Shown: positions 52,547-60,652, counted from the first letter of the stretch. The stretch: 64,000 bases of DNA from Lachnospiraceae bacterium (GCA_910574195.1 CAJTBF010000007.1:112215-176214), one strand, 5' to 3'. The notes: generated from the sequence alone by a model not told the origin. Numbers and translations are program-made.

Positions 52547-53602
52547 TTACTCAAATACTACACAAGTCATAGATTGGTTTACAAATCGATTATTATAATG
52601 CTCACCATATCCGACAAACCCTGCATGGTTTCCTAACATATTCATATCTTCCAAGTATTCCTGCATATAATGATTCTGATTAAACAGCAGATACCTGAAC
52701 AGACAATTTACAGAAAATACTGCTGAAATATGTGGAAATTCCTGTTTGATGTTACGAATTGTATTTTTTACCGTTTCCTTGTAATCCCCTAATTCCAAAA
52801 GCGCCAGAACATCCGAATCATTTATCTGTCGGAAACAAGTCAAAGCATCCCCTTCTACTTCTTTGATAGAAACAATACAAACATCATCCCCATTCAGCTT
52901 CCCAAAGGGATTCTTAAATGTCTGTGTCTTAATCTCCTGTTCTGTTACATGAAGAATATCCTGATAAACCTGTTTCGCAGATTGTCCATTCAAAGCTCCC
53001 ATTACATAATTCGCCTTATCTGTCCGGGACGCAATAAAACGATAATCTCCCATCTGGCGGTAAATATTCTCTTTATATGCTTTCACCCTTCCATTCTGAT
53101 TCTTTACCAATGCATAGGCAACAGCATCTTCATATACTTTCCCATTGGCAGATACTTTTCCCGCATCACCGGTTCCTCCCACCAGGGAAATATTCCGGTG
53201 CTTTAATACCGAATGAATCGTGGTAAGCACACAGGCATCATTCCCTGCACATAAATCAATACAGATCGTGTCATTCTGCTGACCATTTATTCGGCTTACA
53301 TCGTTCTCCAGACGTTTGATATATTTTACAGGCATAACGGATACCTGCTCTAATACATTGGCCGCTGCACTGACTCCGTCATAAAATGCAACGATACCGA
53401 CTCCCTTTTCTACTACTTTCGTATCATAACTCATACCGATACATCCAATACTGGGAACCTGAGGAAAAAGCTTCTCCAACTCATTCACATGCGTTTCAAA
53501 CTGCTCGCCGTTAGAAAATAGCATAATCAACTGAGGATTTCCTAATCCGCTCACCGCTTCTGCCAGATTCCCCCGCTGGCTCATTCCAAAAAACTGCCTC
53601 AT
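52547..53602 (-). CDS. FIST domain-containing sensor protein
   Basis: A 351-residue soluble protein covering FIST_N (about 20-200: LIMLFSNGEQFETHVNELEK, PSIGCIGMSYDTKVVEKG, SLVGGTGDAG) and FIST_C (about 210-345: GALNGQSAKQVYQ, FKNPFGKLNGDDVCIVSI, MNMLGNHAGFVGYGEHY). FIST domains are predicted small-ligand sensors, possibly for amino acids, coupled to MCPs, kinases or diguanylate cyclases. Here it is followed at once by a sensorless MCP gene. GAGAGGATC precedes ATG 53602. The pair forms a two-gene unit ended by the terminator at 51476-51510. Confidence 0.9.
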   Translation of the reverse strand: MRQFFGMSQRGNLAEAVSGLGNPQLIMLFSNGEQFETHVNELEKLFPQVPSIGCIGMSYDTKVVEKGVGIVAFYDGVSAAANVLEQVSVMPVKYIKRLENDVSRINGQQNDTICIDLCAGNDACVLTTIHSVLKHRNISLVGGTGDAGKVSANGKVYEDAVAYALVKNQNGRVKAYKENIYRQMGDYRFIASRTDKANYVMGALNGQSAKQVYQDILHVTEQEIKTQTFKNPFGKLNGDDVCIVSIKEVEGDALTCFRQINDSDVLALLELGDYKETVKNTIRNIKQEFPHISAVFSVNCLFRYLLFNQNHYMQEYLEDMNMLGNHAGFVGYGEHYNNRFVNQSMTCVVFE

Positions 53603-53881
53603 TATGTGATCCTCTCTTTCATTATGTAAAAATATGAATCAAATACATTATATGGCAAATATATATAACACGTCAATCTATTTTTTATCTTGGATTTTTG
53701 CAGTCTTATCATTTTTACCTTCCATAGTTTTTCTAATTATAGCAGCCTTCAAAAATACATAAAATATCCAGAATCAACACAAATCAGAAATAAAAACATC
53801 TTTCTCTTCCATATTTACTTACGGCATAGTATTTTATTCCACTTTTATTTATTAACTATCTTTTTCTGGGTTTATTCGGAT
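53603..53881. other. AT-rich intergenic region
   Basis: About 280 bp, markedly AT-rich, holding the promoter region of the FIST gene on the minus strand. No gene is seen. Confidence 0.4.
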
Positions 53882-54112
53882 TCACTGACACCATATTTCC
53901 AATCCACCATTCATTTTGATCATCCCACTCTCCCATATAATATATAGGAAACTTTTTTTCTTATCTTTTAATTTTATTTCAGCTGTATATTGCGGAAAAT
54001 ACTTGAGTAAATATGAGTTTAAAGAAAATGTACCATCTTCAAATATACTCACTACTAATTCTATCTCTTTTTTCGTCGAAGGTGAAATCGTAACAAAATC
54101 CGAAAATCGCAC
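53882..54112 (-). CDS. Hypothetical protein, probably a fragment
   Basis: A 76-residue product from GTG 54112 with DFVTISPSTKKEIELVVSIF and EDGTFSLNSYLLKYFPQYTA. Such VSIFEDGTF-x-L-N stretches occur in small proteins of unknown function in Lachnospiraceae, so it is probably coding. The GGAGG (about 54112-54118) overlaps the start codon, and the C-terminus looks cut short (EIWCQ). AT-rich, unlike the neighbours. I regard it as a truncated gene at the edge of the integrated element. Confidence 0.4.
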   Translation of the reverse strand: MRFSDFVTISPSTKKEIELVVSIFEDGTFSLNSYLLKYFPQYTAEIKLKDKKKSFLYIIWESGMIKMNGGLEIWCQ

Positions 54113-54584
54113 CTCCTATCTTTTTTTGTTTGCTTTTCATCAAAATTCTCTTTTAGAGGAACCTGCCATACATAAATTCCTCTTGCTTTCTATCGCGGGT
54201 ATTAAATCTTTAACTTTTAATAATGCCATACGGATGCAGAACAGATTTTGTGGACATTCAAAATAATGTGGAGGTAACAGAGGTAAAACCATTATCTGAG
54301 GAACTGAACAGCAAATATAAAAGGTAGCGAAGAAATCCTTTTGGTAACTCCTGTTATTCTGCCTGTGCTTTATACACTCTTTTGGGAAAATGTGTACCAA
54401 GATGGTTTTATATTTAATCTACCAGAAACATCGAAACTTTCGGAAAGTATAGTAGAAAGACAACGCTTAATAGCTTTTGCTCTCATTTTTACCATGTTTT
54501 CCATTGATTTTATAGGCTTTTCCGCTCTTATTTCCTCTGATTTTTCTGTCTGTATGACTTTTTAGTACCATTTTAGTACCACTC
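54113..54584. other. AT-rich boundary region left of the integrated element
   Basis: About 470 bp with no convincing gene. On the minus strand, directly after the zinc-ribbon gene, an open stretch (54605 down to the stop at 54467) reads ESGTKMVLKSHTDRK, reminiscent of tyrosine-integrase C-termini, and contains two TGGTACTAAAA direct repeats (about 54565-54588). This could be a remnant of an integrase tail; see findings. Confidence 0.35.
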
Positions 54585-55232
54585 TCACAGGCTGTTAAGA
54601 TGGTTCATAATACCCACCTTTTCCTTATTGGAGAGCATGGAGCATCTGGCCATCCCCATCCAAAACGCACGCTCATAATCCTTTTGGAGTTGCCGGAACT
54701 CCTGCATAAGTTTTTCATACTTCTCCCACCGCATATAGGGCGGCTTTGGAATATGCCACAAGTCCTGTATGGGCGTATCAGGATAATCCCTATACCACCA
54801 TGTATACCCCAGCTCCTTTTCCACGATGCGCTCCATCTTGAGCCGCATTTCATCCATGCCGCTTTTCTGCTGGCTTGCATAATTCAGTTTCGCGCAGTTC
54901 CGGCACATATAGCGTTCCTGCCGTCTGTAAAGGTATCTGACACGCTTTCCACAATACGGGCAATGGAAGTACAGTCTTTCGGATTTTCCGTCAATCCCCG
55001 GAACACTGGACAGAATCAAATCGGTATAAGAATCCCCCTCCTTGATTACTGCTTCCATACTCTGCGGATAATAGATAATATCCCCTCCGACAAGTGGGTA
55101 TTTTACAGATTCCTTGAACGGCAAATATTTATCCCACATGACAAAATCACGGAACGCAAAGCTGTCAATCCTGCGGAAGTTTTCAAGCCGCCTGTGCGTT
55201 TTATTATGCCCTCCCGAACCATAGCCGCCCAT
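54585..55232 (-). CDS. Phage-type zinc-ribbon protein (MGGYGSG family)
   Basis: A 215-residue protein beginning MGGYGSGGHNKTHRR, a start seen in many phage and plasmid proteins. A central zinc ribbon is visible as HCPYCGKRVRYLY and MCRNCAKLNY (two C-x2-C pairs), followed by a long helical, basic C-terminal part (MDEMRLKMERIVEKELGY, KLMQEFRQLQKDYERAF). Probably binds DNA or RNA; no function is known. Its ATG lies one base after the stop of the gene upstream, so they are co-transcribed. Last gene of the capsid operon. Confidence 0.7.
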   Translation of the reverse strand: MGGYGSGGHNKTHRRLENFRRIDSFAFRDFVMWDKYLPFKESVKYPLVGGDIIYYPQSMEAVIKEGDSYTDLILSSVPGIDGKSERLYFHCPYCGKRVRYLYRRQERYMCRNCAKLNYASQQKSGMDEMRLKMERIVEKELGYTWWYRDYPDTPIQDLWHIPKPPYMRWEKYEKLMQEFRQLQKDYERAFWMGMARCSMLSNKEKVGIMNHLNSL

Positions 55233-55233
55233 A

Positions 55234-55560
55234 TTACACCGCATCCTTTCCCCGAAGCATCCTGTCCAGTATAGCAAGCGTTAATTTTCTGTATGCATAA
55301 AAACTGTTCCTGCAGCATGGCATTATCTCCGCTTCGCCAAGTTCCCACTTGACTGCCATCCTATCAAACGACTTCCCCTCCGTTATGGATTCAACAATCC
55401 ACTCCGCTATATGCGGTTCTGCCTGCCGGGCAGATTCTCTCAATAAGTCGTTGTATTTCCCTGCCCTGCACTCTTTCAGCAAGTCCTTTGCCCGGTTCCT
55501 TTCCAAACCATATCCGGCATAGCTTTCCTGCACTCCATAGCCATTACGCTTTGCCCTCAT
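55234..55560 (-). CDS. Phage hypothetical protein
   Basis: A 108-residue protein with YGVQESYAGYGLERNRAKDLL followed by AEPHIAEWIVESITEGKSFD and a C-terminal helix (NSFYAYRKLTLAILDRMLRG). The layout resembles small phage late-gene regulators (RinA/ArpU-like), which carry a YR-type helix near the C-terminus, but the similarity is only suggestive. It lies 69 bp downstream of the capsid gene and is directly followed by the zinc-ribbon gene. Confidence 0.6.
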   Translation of the reverse strand: MRAKRNGYGVQESYAGYGLERNRAKDLLKECRAGKYNDLLRESARQAEPHIAEWIVESITEGKSFDRMAVKWELGEAEIMPCCRNSFYAYRKLTLAILDRMLRGKDAV

Positions 55561-55629
55561 GCCCTATCCCTCCGAATACAGAAATCCCCTGCCGCCTTTA
55601 TGGAAGCAGGGGAACTCTGCAAACATTGC

Positions 55630-56493
55630 TTACTTTGTTGCCTGTTCCTTTGCCGCAGATGCCTGTTCCTGGTAATAAATCGCTTTCACCTTATTATCCA
55701 GCAGGAACGCATCATAACAGATACGCCCCTCCACAAGGGAACCGCTGATTCCCGGCGGGTCTTCATGCACTTTGTAATCCTCCAGCTTCGTGGGAGCCAC
55801 GCACGCACACGGATGAGCCAGCATGAAGCCGAAGTTCTCCGGGAGCCTTACCGCCGGAACCTTGACCACTTTCGCCCCGTCAATCATGGCGATAACCCCT
55901 CTAAGGCGCATATCCTCCGCAATGTCCGTCTCCATGATGATATCCTTACTACGCTTCATCACGGCATATACATCCGGTATAACCACTAAAATGCGCCCTG
56001 TTTCCGGCACTTCCGCATTGTCCAGCGCATTGTTCGCCTTTAATATCTCGTCAAAGATATTTGTTGCGTCCAGTTTCACCGCATCCGGCTTATGTCCTGC
56101 ACCGGAACACATCACGCCGTAAGTATAGCTGTCCACCTCCGGCACAACTTTTTCCCTCACCTGTCTCGCCAGTGCGGATGCCGCCGCCAGCTGCTGCGCT
56201 GTCTCGTCATTGTCCAGCTTGTCAATGGCGAACGTGAAAGAGCGGTCATTCTTGAGGGTAAACTCCTCCGTTGCCGCATCCAAATCTTTGATTGTGCCGT
56301 ACCGGGAGCCGGTGAATCCCGGCACAGGGTTCCGGCTGTAGTCCTGCATCTCGCTTGTGCCGATTTTGTAAACCTTGATGCTGTGCGCCCCTGTCCAGCT
56401 GAAATCTTGGTTAGTAAGGAGCGACTTCTTACTCTCTGTTGTGAAAATTTCATCCGTATAAGGCTGAAACTGTGTGACTAAACTGATTGCCAT
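55630..56493 (-). CDS. Phage major capsid protein
   Basis: A 287-residue coat protein of the HK97-like fold type by general pattern: N-terminal arm (MAISLVTQFQPYTDEIFTTE), AGAHSIKV-like spine segment (FSWTGAHSIKVYKIGTSEMQ), QYSRN-like loop, RSFTFAIDKLDNDETAQQL, and a C-terminal half with RILVVIPDVYAVMK and GFMLAHPCACVAP, IKAIYYQEQASA-like end. It follows a DUF4355-type scaffold gene by 16 bp, the standard scaffold-capsid order. No capsid protease is nearby. AAGGAG precedes ATG 56493. Family call (major capsid) is good, although exact phage group is not known. Confidence 0.8.
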   Translation of the reverse strand: MAISLVTQFQPYTDEIFTTESKKSLLTNQDFSWTGAHSIKVYKIGTSEMQDYSRNPVPGFTGSRYGTIKDLDAATEEFTLKNDRSFTFAIDKLDNDETAQQLAAASALARQVREKVVPEVDSYTYGVMCSGAGHKPDAVKLDATNIFDEILKANNALDNAEVPETGRILVVIPDVYAVMKRSKDIIMETDIAEDMRLRGVIAMIDGAKVVKVPAVRLPENFGFMLAHPCACVAPTKLEDYKVHEDPPGISGSLVEGRICYDAFLLDNKVKAIYYQEQASAAKEQATK

Positions 56494-56509
56494 AAAATAT
56501 TATTCTCCT

Positions 56510-56950
56510 TTAATTCAGATTCATGGCTTTTCTGATGGGGTCTGCGCCCGTCCTGTATGATGATTGATTCAACGGACCCGTGAACGGCTTCGCCCTCTGT
56601 GCTTCAAGCTGTGCCTGTTTTTCGTCATCTTTCTTTGATTTCAGGCGTTCTTCCATCAAGCCATCTATGATGCCTAAAGCCTTGTCAAAGGCTTCCTCAC
56701 TGCTGCAATTCAGCGCATCCAAAAGTGTTTCCGGGTATCCCTTGTCAGCCAGCTTCTGGCGGCTGTTCAAACGGAACTCACGCTGTGCAAGCTCCTGTTC
56801 CCTCTCACCCAGTTCTTTTGATGCCTTTTCCCGGTCTTTTGCAAGCCTGTCCTGCACGATACGGTTTACATCGTCCTGTGTAAAAGTTCTTTCCCCTGTT
56901 CCCTGTACGGATGCCGGGTCTGCGTTCTGGTTCATGTTCTCTGTATTCAT
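56510..56950 (-). CDS. Phage scaffold protein (DUF4355-like)
   Basis: A 146-residue, strongly charged, helical protein: RTFTQDDVNRIVQDRLAKDR (a typical DUF4355/scaffold opening), a coiled coil EKASKELGEREQELAQREF, then LADKGYPETLLDALNCSSEE and a basic, Gln-rich C-terminus. Such proteins chaperone capsid assembly and are encoded just before the major capsid gene, as here. ATG 56950 has AGGAG seven bases upstream. The long frame reading farther back runs into the leader hairpin and is not coding. A promoter and a terminator-like hairpin precede it. Confidence 0.8.
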   Translation of the reverse strand: MNTENMNQNADPASVQGTGERTFTQDDVNRIVQDRLAKDREKASKELGEREQELAQREFRLNSRQKLADKGYPETLLDALNCSSEEAFDKALGIIDGLMEERLKSKKDDEKQAQLEAQRAKPFTGPLNQSSYRTGADPIRKAMNLN

Positions 56951-57002
56951 TCTCATTCTCCTATTTTTACGCCATAGTAGGCTGTTTTCTAGCAAACAAA
57001 AA

Positions 57003-57041
57003 AGCGCGGAAAGATTCCATTTCAAATGAAACCTTCCCACG
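57003..57041 (-). terminator. Terminator/attenuator in the scaffold-capsid leader
   Basis: Long hairpin GCGTGGGAAGG.../...CTTTCCGCGC on the minus strand with an inner TTTCAT/ATGAAA-type pairing, followed by TTTTTTGTTTGC. It lies between the promoter at 57113-57141 and the scaffold start at 56950, so transcripts from that promoter must read through it. Confidence 0.75.
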
Positions 57042-57112
57042 CCTTATATATGGCTTCCGTCCGGTGCTTCCAGCCGTCCGGGGTACTGCGATATTCTGTT
57101 TGCCTTATTGCT

Positions 57113-57141
57113 ATTATAACAGGAAACGGACAGATATTCAA
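57113..57141 (-). promoter_or_regulatory. Promoter of the scaffold-capsid operon (or of a short RNA)
   Basis: Minus strand TTGAAT (complement of 57136-57141), 17 bp, TATAAT (complement of 57113-57118). Expected start near 57106, giving a leader of about 155 nt before the scaffold gene or an RNA of about 110 nt if stopped at the hairpin. Confidence 0.7.
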
Positions 57142-57185
57142 TGTTTTTCTGCACGCTTTCCAATTCCTATATAGATATGGTTTGC

Positions 57186-57374
57186 CTAAATCAACGGCGA
57201 ATTTACACCTTTTTGTGCTTTTCCATCGGAAATATCCACTTCAAGATATGCTTTCTTATACCGCCCATTTTCTCCCTTATCTGCCTTGCACGACTTAATT
57301 ACCGGCTTTAACAGTTCCGTCACTGTATGAAGCTCCTGCGGCTTCTCATAGCTTATTCTTACCTTTACTGCCAT
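57186..57374 (-). CDS. Small phage-element protein
   Basis: A 62-residue protein (MAVKVRISYEKPQELHTVTE, then KPVIKSCKADKGENGRYKKA) with a beta-strand start and a basic middle, DUF-like and typical of small phage early proteins. Function unknown. It follows the small TM protein gene by four bases; AGGTGA is 11 bases upstream of the ATG and lies in that gene's 3' end. Last gene of the early operon before the capsid promoter. Confidence 0.65.
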   Translation of the reverse strand: MAVKVRISYEKPQELHTVTELLKPVIKSCKADKGENGRYKKAYLEVDISDGKAQKGVNSPLI

Positions 57375-57378
57375 TCTA

Positions 57379-57522
57379 TCAGATTTCACCTCGCTTTTTC
57401 AGCCATTGTATGACATTCAGCGCAATACTCACGACTGCCACCAGCCGCCAGATATTCAACCGCCTTTTCATGTCGCTAATGATTTCCGTTGCAAGGTTCA
57501 TTCCCTCTTTGCCCTTTTCCAT
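57379..57522 (-). CDS. Small single-TM protein of the element
   Basis: A 47-residue protein: MEKGKEGMNLATEIISDMKR, then a TM helix (about residues 25-42, WRLVAVVSIALNVIQWL) and a basic KKRGEI end. Its ATG overlaps the stop of the upstream gene (TAATG), strong support for a real coupled gene despite its size. Could be a holin-like or membrane-anchoring protein; no function is known. Confidence 0.65.
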   Translation of the reverse strand: MEKGKEGMNLATEIISDMKRRLNIWRLVAVVSIALNVIQWLKKRGEI

Positions 57523-58040
57523 TATGCGGCTCCCCCTTCCATGCTTGAGATTCCCCTTTTCTCCGGCTTCGGCGTTGCAAATGATATATAGTTCCGCATT
57601 TCTTCTTTAGCCACCAGATAATGCCCATAGGAAAGCCTGTTATTATGTGCCGCCCTCATAAACTTCTGCTGTTCCCAGTCGGCAAATTCCAAGTATTTTT
57701 CCGCTTTCTGGTTGCCCTCCCTTGCCATACATTTCAACTTGATATAGAGGTTGTCCACCTCTGCAACCATCTTTCTATGCCGCCGTCTCCCCATGTCCAG
57801 CATAATCAATTTCGGGCAGGCAAGCACGGAAAGAGGGATGCAATTGTAACGTGCAATCCTGCTGATTTCCTCAAGTGTCAAGTCCTCTTCGCCACGGAAT
57901 ACTGCAAGCATTAATTCCTTTGTTACCTCTGCAAAGTAATCCGTTGGCATCCCACCGTGGATTTCAACCAAGTTCGGGTATCTGCACCCGGCATATTTCC
58001 CTTCGTGTTTCTCTCTTAAAAATTGTCTGTAATAATCCAT
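57522..58040 (-). CDS. Hypothetical protein of the element
   Basis: A 172-residue, mostly helical, basic protein starting MDYYRQFLREKHEGKYAGCR with SRIARYNCIPLSVLACPKLI in the middle and FADWEQQKFMRAAHNNRLSY near the end. The IARYNCIP helix pair could be a DNA-binding helix-turn-helix (LTLEEISRIARYNCIPLSVL), as in XRE-like regulators. ATG 58040 is preceded by AAGAGGAAAAT; upstream frame to 58208 lacks a site. Seen in phage or conjugative elements of Clostridia by general look only. Confidence 0.6.
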   Translation of the reverse strand: MDYYRQFLREKHEGKYAGCRYPNLVEIHGGMPTDYFAEVTKELMLAVFRGEEDLTLEEISRIARYNCIPLSVLACPKLIMLDMGRRRHRKMVAEVDNLYIKLKCMAREGNQKAEKYLEFADWEQQKFMRAAHNNRLSYGHYLVAKEEMRNYISFATPKPEKRGISSMEGGAA

Positions 58041-58147
58041 ATTTTCCTCTTTCCTTTCCCCGGAAAGCCGTGGTATTATGTATTTGTGAGTTGTACGGCT
58101 CCGGCTGTGCTCTGCCCTGTTGGTACTGGTAATACCAATGGGGCGTT

Positions 58148-58324
58148 TTAATATGTGTTGATATCCCCTGTGATACAGATGTACTTGCTCCGGCCGTTCC
58201 TGCTGCACGATATGCAGCCGTCAATGTTCTTGTCCAGGCTGTCAAGCGACACTGCAATCTCTGATAAGTTGTTGTTGATTCCTTCCAGTGCTTCCACCAG
58301 ACGGGTTAATAATTCTTCGTTCAT
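58148..58324 (-). CDS. Small hypothetical protein of the element
   Basis: A 58-residue protein, MNEELLTRLVEALEGINNNL followed by SEIAVSLDSLDKNIDGCISC. A heptad-like N-terminal helix (coiled coil) and a C-terminal CxxC-containing tail (CISCSRNG). AAAGGAG lies seven bases before ATG 58324. Between the iteron-like region and the next early gene. Function unknown. Confidence 0.6.
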   Translation of the reverse strand: MNEELLTRLVEALEGINNNLSEIAVSLDSLDKNIDGCISCSRNGRSKYICITGDINTY

Positions 58325-58338
58325 GCGTTCTCCTTTCC

Positions 58339-58595
58339 TGTCAACAACGTCAACATACTTTTTCCCAACAAACTATTCTTATGTACATACCACCTATTTT
58401 CTTTAAATTTTTCTTTTCTTTATTATCCATTGTTGACTGTTGATAAATAGAAAAATATACTGAATTTATAAGGCTTTAGCGTGTCAACAATGCTGTCAAC
58501 AAACACTGTCAACGACATTACTTAAACGGCAAATCACACTCCATATCATCCATGCTTATTTGAATAAATTCATCTGTTGACGAATCAGTGTTGAC
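58339..58595. repeat. Iteron-like GTCAACA repeats, candidate replication origin
   Basis: GTCAACA-type heptamers on plus at 58341-58347, 58349-58355, 58483-58490, 58495-58502 and 58508-58515, and inverted copies (TGTTGAC/T) at 58431-58437, 58438-58444, 58575-58581 and 58589-58595. Direct copies near the helicase stop are spaced 12-13 bp. Between them lies a run of pure AT-rich DNA (about 58360-58430). This is the picture of an iteron origin beside its replication gene. Confidence 0.6.
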
Positions 58596-59834
58596 AATTT
58601 TATCCCATGCACGCTGATTCCCATATACATTAAATCTAATTTGCATACTCTTTGTTGGATGCTTCTCCCATCCAATAATTGACTTATTCATTATGGCACC
58701 AATCTCTCTCAATTCCCAAGGCTTTGGCTCCTGGAATTCATTCCCCAAAGCTTCCCTGTATATCATTATGGAACATACCGAATCATACTTACAGTTATCC
58801 AGCCAGTTTTGGATGATCCCGACCTTTGGATCTTCCGGGGTAAAAGATTGCTGCATTTCTGACAATACATCTTTCAAATCCTTCGGAAATACTAAGGAAT
58901 ATTTTCCACTTCGGTAAATCTCCATAGCTTCAGCCCACGCCTGTTCTATAAACGCCCTGGTTTCCTCTTCATTTTCCAGCGGATGAATCTCAGCGGCCTT
59001 CATATTGGTAAGCACGGGGATAAATCTTCGGTTCCCAGTCTTATCGTTCGGCAGGAAGTCAAGGTTGTTTGCTGTTCCAATAAAAACACACTGCCGTGGA
59101 AAATCATGGGGATATTTATCATAAGGCACTTTGTAAGTATCTTTCTGTCTGCTCAAAAACGCCTTTATCGCTTCAACTGTCTTTGTATTGGCAGTTGCAA
59201 GCATTTCTGAAAACTCAATGATCCAATGCCCCTGTAACTTACGGTACACATTTTCATCATCAAGATTTTTAATATCGTCCGTGAACCATTCATCTTTACA
59301 CGCCAGCAGCCTTGCAATCGTAGACTTTCCGCCCCCCTGTTCATCTTCCACGAGGCACAGCATGGTTTCAAATTTTACGCTTGGATTATGCACCCTTTCA
59401 ATGGCTCCAAGCATGGTCAGCTTCATAGCCTGTATCGTATAATCTGACTTTTCCGCTCCAAGGTATTTGGGAAGCAGATTCTCAATATACTTCCCTCCAT
59501 TCCATTTCAGACTTGCCAGATATTCCCGTACGGGATGATAAGAACGCTGGTGCGCGATAATGTCTATCGCCCGTGGAATAGTCTTTTCATGCGCCAGTCC
59601 GTAGGTAGTTTCCAAATATAGCCGGATATTGTTTAAATCATTGTCAGATAGATTTACAGAGGATTGCTTCCACCATGCCCCAGATACTTCTACTCTATCC
59701 GTCATTTCATTGTAACGGAACATATCTTTCAGGCATTCATCATATAGAATTACTTTCACACAGTTACCGATAGACTGTACTATTTTTCCTTTCTCGTTAA
59801 CTGAAAGCCCAATATCTTCGACATTTCTTTCCAC
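58518..59834 (-). CDS. VapE-like virulence-associated E family helicase
   Basis: A 438-residue P-loop ATPase of the VapE (PF05272) type, used as replicative helicase by phages and chromosomal islands. Walker A: VEDEQGGGKSTIARLL; Walker B-like WIIEFSEM; sensor: VFIGTANNLDFLPNDKTGNRR (arginine finger region). An N-terminal part (about 1-130) with SLKWNGGKYIENLLPKYLG is standard for VapE, and no primase domain precedes it. The start is uncertain: GTG 59834 lies inside the upstream gene (55-bp overlap) and a start within the next 20 codons is possible. The iteron-like repeats are at its 3' end. Confidence 0.85.
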   Translation of the reverse strand: MERNVEDIGLSVNEKGKIVQSIGNCVKVILYDECLKDMFRYNEMTDRVEVSGAWWKQSSVNLSDNDLNNIRLYLETTYGLAHEKTIPRAIDIIAHQRSYHPVREYLASLKWNGGKYIENLLPKYLGAEKSDYTIQAMKLTMLGAIERVHNPSVKFETMLCLVEDEQGGGKSTIARLLACKDEWFTDDIKNLDDENVYRKLQGHWIIEFSEMLATANTKTVEAIKAFLSRQKDTYKVPYDKYPHDFPRQCVFIGTANNLDFLPNDKTGNRRFIPVLTNMKAAEIHPLENEEETRAFIEQAWAEAMEIYRSGKYSLVFPKDLKDVLSEMQQSFTPEDPKVGIIQNWLDNCKYDSVCSIMIYREALGNEFQEPKPWELREIGAIMNKSIIGWEKHPTKSMQIRFNVYGNQRAWDKIVNTDSSTDEFIQISMDDMECDLPFK

Positions 59835-60268
59835 TGATGTTCCCGATTCTTCCGTTGTTTCGCTTCTTGTTGTTGCCGTGGTATATCACCTCTTTCCTTG
59901 GTAAGACATTGTTTTTTATACCATGCTGCCACTTCATGCAACATCTTTTCATTTTGATTTTTCCATTCGCCGACAATGCGCGTATAATGCCCTCTTGCCT
60001 TGGTACTTCCAAGGATCTCTAATCTGGAGATTGCATCCTCAGCAAAGCCCGGCGTAGTGATATCATAGCCGAATATCTTCAGGAAGAAAGACTTATACAA
60101 CTTTATCCCCGGCCGGATAGAATGCAATAGCTTTGAGGCAGAAGGCAGTTCCCTTGGCTCCCGGCACTCCCCTTTAAACAATCCGGAAAGTTCGCCGCTT
60201 TGTTCCGCTTCCTGCATTCCCCGGCAGATTTCCTGAAAGACTTCATCAGGCACCGGTCTTTTATACAT
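59780..60268 (-). CDS. Hypothetical protein upstream of the VapE-like helicase
   Basis: A 162-residue helical, basic protein: MYKRPVPDEVFQEICRGMQE, SASKLLHSIRPGIKLYKSFF, GFAEDAISRLEILGSTKARG, and a charged C-terminus. No domain is recognised; its place directly before the helicase suggests a replication-initiation or loader role. ATG 60268 overlaps the upstream stop (TAATG). Overlaps the helicase start by 55 bp. Confidence 0.65.
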   Translation of the reverse strand: MYKRPVPDEVFQEICRGMQEAEQSGELSGLFKGECREPRELPSASKLLHSIRPGIKLYKSFFLKIFGYDITTPGFAEDAISRLEILGSTKARGHYTRIVGEWKNQNEKMLHEVAAWYKKQCLTKERGDIPRQQQEAKQRKNREHQWKEMSKILGFQLTRKEK

Positions 60269-60456
60269 TAACTCACCGCCTCACCCTGATACCATTTTTC
60301 TTTGAAGTATGCCCGGCTGACTTTCCCGCTGATCGTCAGGAGTCCATTTGCCGCCAGTTCTGCATTCAAATCACGAATAATCTGATACGCTTTCCCAATA
60401 GAGACACCCAGCATTTCCGCAATTTCCTTCGCGGTTATGTAACTCTTTTCCTGCAT
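60268..60456 (-). CDS. Small helix-turn-helix protein (AlpA/excisionase-like)
   Basis: A 62-residue DNA-binding protein: SYITAKEIAEMLGVSIGKAY plus QIIRDLNAELAANGLLTISG, a winged/MerR-like helix-turn-helix as in excisionases and AlpA regulators of phages and islands, with a C-terminal wing (VSRAYFKEKWYQG). Could direct excision or activate early genes. Preceded by GGAAGGGGGGG; ATG 60456 preferred over GTG 60459. One-base overlap with the next gene. Confidence 0.75.
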   Translation of the reverse strand: MQEKSYITAKEIAEMLGVSIGKAYQIIRDLNAELAANGLLTISGKVSRAYFKEKWYQGEAVS

Positions 60457-60472
60457 CACATTCCCCCCCTTC

Positions 60473-60652
60473 CTATGGTTTCATATACATCTTGTACTTT
60501 TCCATAACAGAATCAGACACACCTGTTTTATACAGCTTCCTGATGTCCGATATGGTTTCGCTACCGGCCTGCTTTAATCGCCTTAGCAGATCTTCCCGGC
60601 TGCTGGCAAAGCTGCACCGCCGATCATCCGCATACTCGATTCTGTATCTCAT
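60473..60652 (-). CDS. Small hypothetical protein of the element
   Basis: A 59-residue protein, MRYRIEYADDRRCSFASSRE then DLLRRLKQAGSETISDIRKL, fully open from ATG 60652 (GGAAGG six bases before) to TAG 60473. A compact alpha/beta look with a basic C-terminus; similar small proteins stand between Cro-like and excisionase-like genes in Firmicutes elements. Function unknown. Confidence 0.65.
   Translation of the reverse strand: MRYRIEYADDRRCSFASSREDLLRRLKQAGSETISDIRKLYKTGVSDSVMEKYKMYMKP

Noticed and set aside
54140..54400. 86-codon minus-strand and 74-codon plus-strand (54341-54565) frames in the left boundary region
   Set aside because: No ribosome sites, no family resemblance, low-complexity AT-rich DNA.
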